Shown here in pieces: positions 56,553 to 64,000 of a stretch of 64,000 bases of DNA (position 1 is its first letter; every line of letters begins with the position of its first letter). The notes below the pieces were generated by a model, which saw only the letters and a list, made by a program, of their open reading frames with translations, searched no databases and was not told where the DNA came from. A program made the translations under genes and the position numbers. Source of the DNA: Coniferiporia sulphurascens (lineage: Eukaryota; Basidiomycota; Agaricomycetes; Hymenochaetales; Hymenochaetaceae); NCBI GenBank assembly GCA_002794785.1, contig NBBA01000013.1:930001-994000 (forward strand), in the 5' to 3' direction.

Positions 56553-56733
56553 TTCTAATATACAATCATACTATACAACCATTTTACGAACAAAATTTTC
56601 GACGTGTCATAAATAAACAAGCCAAGTCATGTACCAGTTATGCCAGTGCCAGTGTACCATGTATCATGCAAACGTATCCGAACCACCGTATAACAAGTTG
56701 AAGCCTGAGCACTCGAACTTGAAGAACGTTTAT

Positions 56734-59700
56734 TCAACCCCCAGCACTATTACGCAAAAGCTCGCGCAAATTCTCCCCAATCGCGCGCGCAGCCACTCCC
56801 GTCTCGGGCCGCTGCACTCTCGCCGACGTCGACCCCGTCGGGACCGGCGCAACCCTCTCTTCTTCGCTTGACCCCTGCTCTCCTGCCCCGTTGATCCCAT
56901 TTCTCAGCCTGGCTCGAAGCTGGCCCGGCGAAGCGGGGCCATCCGCGCCCCTGTGCGGATCGTTCTCGGCGTCGCGGCGATCCATGTCGGCGACGAGCTG
57001 CGAAAAGGAAAGGAAAAGAACCTCCGCTTGCGCCAACGTCGTATCGAGCTCGATCGTCATGCTCAGCTCATTGCAATACTTCAGTATCTCATCAAACTAG
57101 AAAAAAAAGGTAAATCCTTCTTTCCGATTTGGCATTAAACGGAGATGTGATTGATGACGAACCTCGACTAGGTACCGTAGAATAACATCCCGGTGCGACT
57201 CGAGAATGGCAAGCGCGACGAACAGGAGGAAGTTAGAGCTGTAATAGTCGGTCCATAGGACCTCCCACAGACGCAGGACGTCTTCGAAGGGGAACTCTCG
57301 TTTGAACGCGATGAGCACCCAGCTAAATATTCGTAATTAATCACGCATTTGACCATGTCAGTTCTTGAAAACTTACCGGAAGCAAAAGAATAAATTAAGG
57401 CCATCGGTTTTCTCTAATAGGCCGGAAAATCGTTAGAGTACAGGAGTCGTCCATATACTGTGGTACATACCAAGGTGCCGATACAACTCCGGATCCATCA
57501 CACTGATCAACTGTTGCAGCGTCAATAGCTGCTTCTTCATACCGCTCTGGTCGCGCAGGAAATTCTGTTTCTGTACAGCGTCCCAGTCAAAGAACAGCCA
57601 CAGACATGTGAAGAAAAAATAAATACCATGCGATTCATCACCTCTACAAAGCACCAGAACGTCATTTCTTCGTCTGCTTTCATCACGACATAGATCGGCG
57701 CGCAGAGGTCCGACATGCCCTGAACGTAGCCTTCGCACCCTAACATCAGTACTCACAAACACCGACGAGCAAATTTCGGATACTCACCAAGCTGCTTCTC
57801 ATAGAAGTTATATGTCAGCAAGACTCCCGCCAACCGCTCGATGTGGTCGTTAGTCGGCGCCTGGGCTCCATGGTCGCTCAAGTTAGGCGAGAACGTCGAG
57901 AACCGCCTCGCGGCCTTTTTTGCCTCTGCGTCCAGCCCGGAATCGGAAGAGCCAGAGGGGGAGGGGGAGGTAGTGGGTGAGGGAGTCACGAAGAGCGGTT
58001 GTGTCCGATCTGTTCGTCGGCAATCGACGTCTATACGGTGCCTCTCCTCGACGACGTCTTGCCGATCAAAGACCTCATCAACGCCGCACCACTCATCTTT
58101 TATGCGATGATATTGCGCCCTGCATCAGAGTAAGGAGTCTGCAAGAGGCCATAGAGAAGAAAAATAAATACCGTTTCTCCTCCCAGCGCTGCGCTCTTTC
58201 CGCGTCATTTGCATCCCAATCCAATACCCCCAGCACGAACGGCCAGACGCGCTTGCGCAGGTCACCACGCGGGCTTACACCCCTCCGGAAGACCTCCTTA
58301 CGCATCTCCTCCTCACGCACGCGCGGTCTCCCGTCCTTTTTGAACCAACCTAGCCAGGTCTCTTCGTCGAGAGGATGACGCGGATCACGGGTGCTACGCG
58401 GTTTCGGCAGGTTCGCGGTCGCATGGAGAAGCTCAAACACACCGAGCTCTCCATCCTCTGCGTCACCATTTGCCACTAACGACGCTGAAGATGCTTCGTC
58501 TCCTGTCGATATGGGTATACCACGCGCCTCGCGCTGGCGCGCACGCTCACCCTCTTCTGCAACGATCCTTGCCCAACGCGCTAGATACACGCGTGCACTC
58601 TCGAATTCGCCGACACCTCCCTTTTCAACCCAGGAACCCCATTCTGTCTCACCCGCCGCACTGACGAGCGACTTGACCGGATCCGGAAGGTGCGGTAAGA
58701 TCGGTTGTGCAAGCGGGTGAGAGAGAATATGCTGTGCAGCGTGCCGCGTAGCGCGCGTCAATTGCGCGAAACTTTGAAGAAGTGCTGTTCGCGCCTGTGA
58801 CCCAGACTGCGGGGAAAGAGGGGGCTGAAGGGAACGATGCAGGATGGAGGAGCGCGCCGAATGGGGGTTAGAGCTGCTTCCATCGGATGTAGTAGCTCTG
58901 TTACCCGTGTCGACGGAGGACAGAGGGCGTGGACGCCTATGCGCGGGAACTGGTGAATACGAGTTTGCGTACGAGGAGCGCACGAGGATATCGTCGACAG
59001 CGTCGTCGTCAAAGATCTGCATTGTATGCGCCTCGATATCGGCTTTACTGGGGTCGACGAGGAAGAGCGTGGTCTGGAGGTTCGACCGGAGGAGGTGAGC
59101 ATACTGGCGCAGGCGAGCGAGAAGATCTTCGCCACCCCAAGACGTAGTCAGTCCTGGGGCACGCGAGCCCGAGTCGAGCACGCGAGGAGGGTAGGAAGAC
59201 GATGTGCTCCCAGCCCCTGAGCTAGTCCGATTAATGGGTGGAGAAACAGGAGATGTGCTGAAGGAACGCGATTCGTCATCGTGGGAGTACAAGGTCGGCA
59301 GAGTCGATCCGCTAATGAGATTTACTGCAATAGATCCATCTGTGTGGTCATAAGTCAGAAAGTTATCCCAATGATAAAAATATTTGCAGACATACGCCAT
59401 GACGACAACGTGGGCGGATGAACGATAAGGGAATAAACGGATGTGAGGGGAACGGAGAACGCATATGTCTCAGGACGTCTGACGGGCAGACTTATCAAGA
59501 CGACGTCTGAAGGTAGCACTTGGTCATTAGTCCCTTTACTATTCCAAAACTACGTACCTTCGTCTTCGTCGTCTATAGTGGCCCTCTCCTCGATCTTGAC
59601 AAACTTGTCCCACTCGTCTCTGCCCCTTTCGTCGAGCAGCGATTCGGGTATCCATGCAAGGAGATACACCGCATTGATAGCATCCTTCATAATTACAAAC

Positions 59701-59900
59701 ATTATTGACATGCATCGTTATTTGTAGAGGCGACTTACGCGCTTGACGAGGACGACGAACCCTGGTATGTTGTCCTTGGCATACGCAGTGGGGTGAACGT
59801 AGGCCTTGGACTTGCTATAAAGTAGTATGTATCTTTCGGACTCGTCTTCAAGGAATAACGCATCGACTCCCGCCTCGTCTTCACGCTTGATCTCAACCAT
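56734..59900 (-). CDS. TBC-domain Rab GTPase-activating protein, GYP7/TBC1D15-like
   Basis: Stimulates GTP hydrolysis on Rab7/Ypt7-type GTPases in endosome-vacuole traffic. Ten exons (59900-59739, 59684-59554, 59490-59396, 59339-58172, 58119-57788, 57739-57627, 57570-57471, 57413-57377, 57322-57163, 57096-56734) give 886 aa. The N-terminal GYP7-type domain (YILLYSKSKAYVHPTAYAKD, YAFSVPLTSVYSLIVHPPTL, LISGSTLPTLYSHDDE) precedes a Ser/Pro linker. The TBC domain has the catalytic Arg finger RIDVDCRRTDR and Gln finger YVQGMSDLCAP, preceded by RKRVWPFVLGVLDWD and followed by TDGLNLFFCFRWVLIAFKRE. All phases close. No long frame covers the small middle exons, such as the 37-nt exon at 57413. Confidence 0.93.
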
Positions 59901-61334
59901 TGATTCGTCCTGTCAGAGCTGCGTCAAAGGTCGGACGAAGAGCACTATGCACGACCGCGAAAGGGGGTAGCTACCGAGATTGTTGAGAGAGAGAGATTGT
60001 GGGAGGGGGAAGATCTCATATCAGAGCGCGTGTATCATGTATATATAAGACTGCGGACAGGGCCTCGTTGTCGTCGTTTCGGATGCAAGGGGCCACTGAA
60101 TCTCAACAGCGGCGCAGTTCAGCCGTAAGCGTCATTCACCCCGTACCGTCACGTGATGCGTTTCCCGTGATAACCGACACGCGTCGCACCCGCGTCTGAC
60201 TCTAATCCCGACGAAATGCTCCGTGCTCTCCATAATATTAGGATGTACACATCTAGGAATGCACTCGCTACCAGGACCGAACTTCCGCTGATTCCACTTT
60301 GTCTCCGTTCTCTATTTTCCCCGTTCGTGGAATCTTATCCAGTGCCGGGCCACGTAATACTCCAAAGCCTCCTACTAAAACTTGTTGGTTGCAACGGATC
60401 AGAGGTGCAGACGTACACATGTCCACCCCTGCGTCTCGATTCCTCACAGCATTTTTATTGGGTCGTGGTTTTGAATTTCTTCAGCGTGCTCCTGTACCGC
60501 AACCCGAGCCCAAATAACCCGCACTTTCGTGATGTGAACAGACTGAGTATGCAAGGCTTTGAAATATTGACACAGCATGAGTCTTCTGCGTCGATCGGCT
60601 TGGTAAATCGAGTTCAGCCCAGTCGAGGGGCGTTTCCTTAAGTCAATAAGCAGTCGTAGGCAGTGTACGATCCATTCCAAATTGCTGCGGCTACGTCGTC
60701 GAGACAAAACTGGATGTACTCATCTAACCACATTCCTCAGCGTTTGGTAGTTGGACGCTGTGAATGAAGGAATGGTCGAGGTCTGTGACTTGATCCGTTT
60801 TGTAATCTATTGGACTCATAGGTACGTACGCTGTGCAAGGTGGACCAATACGCTCGGATCCGGGAATGCTCCGTCGACACCATGGCATGTTATTCCGCAG
60901 GACTTTATTATCCCGGAAATGCATTGTTGCGTAGAGATGTTCGTGTTGTTTCGGAAGTTGTCGACTAGTTCGGAAGTCGACAGACTCGACACCGAGTTGT
61001 TATTTTATATGAAGAGACGCCCTATCTTTCTCGCTTGACGCCCATGCACTTTACACCCAGCGCCCAGAGTAAATGTTACGAAGCAGATTCAACTTGTATT
61101 TAGTTATATCCTGGTCTGAAGCCAAAATGAATGGTTGTAAGAAAGAGCACGGTTGCGTAGCACTTGAGATTTGAAGTTCAAGATCATCCATGTGCTTTTT
61201 GACGCGTCTCTCTCTTTCTTGGACTTTCACCGCGCTGCGACCTCTACGCGAACACAACCGCACCTCCAAGCCTCTAGACAGGCAACATCACGACGAGAAG
61301 GCTCTGCCGTTTCAAGTGCATAATCGCATCAACA
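59901..61334. promoter_or_regulatory. Divergent interval, GYP7-like / PP4R2-like genes
   Basis: A 1.4-kb region between divergent genes. Frames at 60216-60641 and 60751-61038 show no motif or splice logic. It must contain both promoters, and I see nothing else supported. Confidence 0.4.
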
Positions 61335-62673
61335 ATGAATGGCGCGCAGGAGACTGCGATCTCGCCCGACTTCAAGTGGGATCCAGGTGCGTTCCATCAG
61401 CAGTCTCCTCACGAACGAGCATATGCTGACCTCGAATACATTGAGGTGTCAGAATATGACTCGTTACTCGAGAAAATCGCGACCTCTGACTATGTCGAGT
61501 GAGAGCAGCGTTTGGTCCGTCGCTAGGGCCACGCGGATATCCTGACCGGGTATTATGACCACAGGACTGATTGGAGCAAGCTTCGTGATATGATTAAATA
61601 TAAGCTCAACGAGGTGGGTGAAACGATAGCTCGAAATTTATAGGTTTACTAAAAGTGCCAATGATGTTGTACAGAATATCGCCTCATACATGTCCGACCC
61701 TCCTCCGCCCGCGCCGCCGCTGCCGCTGCCGCCTCCACCCGCTGAGCCTCCCGCGAACTCTCCCGACTCGACGAAGACCGTAACAGCATCTCCAAAGGTA
61801 CTGATGGCCGTTGGCGCGAAGTTCCCGCCATTTCCACGACGTGAGGTGAACGAGTTCGTGCGGAATGACTACAATTCTCATGGGCGGTCGACGACGGTAC
61901 TTACGGAGGAAGAAGCAAAGCGCATAAACGGGGAGATATGCAAGCTTTTACACGATTTTGAGGGGTGAGCTTTTGTGCTTTAAGCTGATATTTGTCCTCA
62001 TCTTAATCTGGATGGAACCAGCAACCCACCGTTCACGATCCAACGCGTATGTGAGCTTACCGTACGCCCCCGCACTCACTACAAGAGCGCAGGGAAGTAT
62101 CTACGCGCTTTCGAGCGCGCACTGCTCGTCACGTCCGCGATCGATGCGTTCCCTGTTATCCCGCCAGAAGACCCCAACGTCTCGCCGTCTGCATTCATCC
62201 CGACCGGCTCCCTTCTCGAGGCGAAGACGCCGCTCTTCTCCCCGATCCCGTTCCTCCATGAAGATGCGCGCAGGAGCCGGAGCCGCAGTCCACCAATGAG
62301 CCCGCTACAGCTCGCGACGTCCCAGGTGCGTCCGCTCAGCCCCGACGTGGACGAGCTCCGTCTCGGCGCTACCGGGAGCGGTGAAACGGTTGTTGGGGGA
62401 CAAGCGATCGGCCTTGTGGACGAGCTGGACGACCCGAATCCGGGACACATGTCGGAGCACCCTACGGCGCTGAGTGCGACGACGAGCACTGCGCCTGAGG
62501 CTGCGGCTGCTCCGGCTGCTGAGCCTGCACCGCGTCCGATGTTTGGTGGGTCGTTGATGGAGCGGTTCGTGAAGAGCTCTGGGGCGGCTGAGACACCTGG
62601 CAGCTCGGGTGCAGGGGAAGCGATGGCTGTGGACGAGCCAGACGAGAACAAGGAGAACGTGCCGAAGCTGTAA
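61335..62673 (+). CDS. Protein phosphatase 4 regulatory subunit 2
   Basis: Core regulatory subunit of PP4, which acts in DNA-damage recovery and centrosome/spindle functions. Four exons (61335-61498, 61565-61613, 61675-61964, 62022-62673) give 384 aa. The N-terminal helical region (YDSLLEKIATSDYVETDWSK, LRDMIKYKLNENI) and the signature PPFTIQRVCELTVRPRTHYK with KYLRAFERALLVTSAI are the PPP4R2 family core. A Pro/Ala-rich insert follows residue 72, and a Ser/Ala/Glu-rich acidic C-terminus ends DENKENVPKL. The start is the first ATG of the frame (MNGAQETAISPDFKWDP). Phases close. Confidence 0.9.
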
Positions 62674-62840
62674 ATTATATTTTTTGCTTTTGTTGTTCGT
62701 ACTCTGTAAATAAAATGAGTTTGATCACTGATTGGATCAGTCTTTCGAGCAATAGTCGGCTGCTACTATGCATGATCGACAGCGACTCGGAGTGCGGAGG
62801 TACTCGCGTAACGCCTTGAGGGGCGCCGCGCCGGTGCTGG

Positions 62841-63970
62841 ATGTCTCGCGCTTACCACGACTTGGACTCTGAACACAACCACGATCACGACTCGGATTCC
62901 GGCAGCAGCCAAGACTTTAACGAACCCCTTTTAGCCACCGCTCGCACGTCCAGTCGGCCGCACTCTGTCAACAACGTTCCCCTCATGGCCTGGTTCACCA
63001 TGCGCAACGACCAGGAGTTCGCCCCGCGCGCCCCGATGACGCGCAGGCGACGCAACGCGCTCATCTTGAGTTACCTCCCCGACTGGTAGGCAGTCCGTCT
63101 TACTCTCTTTCTACCGCTACACGGTGCTGAACTCGGATAGGATTCTCACTGCCGTTCTTGCGTGAGTGACTCTTCCGGGGGACCAGACTCGTCGCGCGAG
63201 TTCATGCTCTTTTCTCTCTTTGCAGGGCGGTTTTCTTCTCGCTCGACAAGGTCCCCGGGTTTAAACGCGAGTTCTCCATTGACGATCCAACGTGAGTGAT
63301 AAAGTTATGTGGCGCGGCGTGATGCGTCGTTGTATATTATCGCTGACTCTCGACTCGGCGTCACCGTACTATGTGGTGGCCATGTAGACTTCGATTTCCG
63401 TAAGTGACCGACAAGGGTTTATGGTACTGTGCTAATGGAGGACGATAGTTTTGCGACTCACGAACGCGTACCCGTAAGTACAACTCATCTGCCTGAAGTA
63501 CATTCACAATTGACCCTTTCACGTCCTCACAGCCAATAGCGCTATACTTCATAGCCATCGTCGCCCCGTTCGTCATACAGATTGTAGTCAACCTTTTCAC
63601 GGTGCGATCGTTCTGGGACTTCCACAATAGCACTCTAGGACGTACGCCCCTCCTTTAATCTCCATCGAGCGAACCCGCGTATTGAAACGCGTGTATAGTT
63701 CTACTAGGGCTCGTCGTAACGGGCGCGATAACGCAATTTACGAAGATTACTGTCGGGCGGCCGCGACCAGGTAAGGAAGTCTCGGGAGCAGAGTCTTGGT
63801 TACTAACCTCACCTGAATGCAGATGTAATATCGCGATGCCAACCTACTTCTGGGGTAACAAACCCGGAGTATGGACTCGTTAGTTCGGCCATTTGCCACC
63901 AGACCGATAAACATATCCTCACCGACGGGTGGAGGAGTTTCCCGAGCGGCCATTCTAGCTGTAAGTGTCA
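62841..63970 (+). CDS. PAP2-type lipid phosphatase (DPP1/LPP1-like), partial at window end
   Basis: Dephosphorylates diacylglycerol pyrophosphate, phosphatidate or related lipids. Eight visible exons (62841-63085, 63141-63161, 63226-63291, 63388-63399, 63449-63473, 63533-63641, 63699-63770, 63823-63960), with the donor at 63961. A soluble N-terminus (MSRAYHDLDSEHNHDH...) is followed by spans (ILTAVLAAVFFSLDKVPGF, IALYFIAIVAPFVIQIVV, GLVVTGAITQFTKITV). Phosphatase motif 1 is KITVGRPRPD and motif 2 is SFPSGHSS. Motif 3 lies beyond the window. One exon is only 12 nt (63388-63399), required to keep the frame between FSIDDPT and RFPFATHERVP. The frame is consistent throughout. Confidence 0.9.
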
Positions 63971-64000
63971 AAGCAAATAAATTTATCCCCTTGCTTTCCT

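Overview
The window is nuclear DNA of a filamentous basidiomycete, most likely an Agaricomycete. This rests on dense introns of about 47-140 nt (mostly 50-70), intron-split housekeeping genes on both strands, a C2-NACHT-WD40 NLR-type protein, agaricomycete-style gypsy gag/protease sequence and LTR solo copies. Gene models were built by hand from splice signals. Almost all close in frame with a coding length divisible by three; this does not hold for the partial genes at the two window edges, and the mitochondrial uS7 gene has a genomic frameshift.

Layout. 0-20.5 kb holds housekeeping genes: a P/G-rich unknown protein cut by the window start, cytosolic HSP70 with a clear heat-shock promoter, PP2A B56 (RTS1 type), the RAM-pathway LRR protein SOG2, a CUE-AlkB-GRF dioxygenase, a methyltransferase divergent from a 2-haloacid dehalogenase-type HAD hydrolase, mitochondrial ribosomal protein uS7 and a single-pass membrane protein. 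22.1-30.5 kb is a nested transposon block: a LINE bounded by a 13-bp target duplication, containing a dead gypsy gag-protease, four solo LTRs of one family, and two adjacent LTRs of another family that carry a protein-coding ORF. 32.4-43.4 kb returns to genes: PIG-Y, a small unknown protein, two tandem aprataxin-like genes, ribosomal protein eS21, an inositol-polyphosphate 5-phosphatase and an MFS transporter. 45.9-49.5 kb is an NLR-like STAND gene. 49.7-52.3 kb is a poly(A) retro-insertion containing a third, intact ORF-bearing LTR. 52.3-64 kb holds a WDR53-like protein, a membrane protein, a small retro-insertion, a GYP7/TBC1D15 RabGAP, a PP4 regulatory subunit 2 and a PAP2 lipid phosphatase cut by the window end.

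The most unusual item is the family of 1.35-1.48 kb LTRs (TGTTAG...CTAACA ends, 5-bp duplication where intact), each with an ORF near its 5' end encoding a conserved protein with an LCxxC...W..FN...NCQ(I/V)T.DH signature. One copy has an intact 199-codon ORF and the other two are decaying. An LTR that itself encodes a protein is rare, and I do not recognise this one.

Functional links are those of separate housekeeping pathways: two phosphatase regulatory subunits (PP2A B56 and PP4 R2), several DNA/RNA repair enzymes (AlkB and two aprataxins), GPI and phosphoinositide/lipid phosphate metabolism, and Rab recycling. I see no biosynthetic cluster, CRISPR array, rRNA or tRNA gene.
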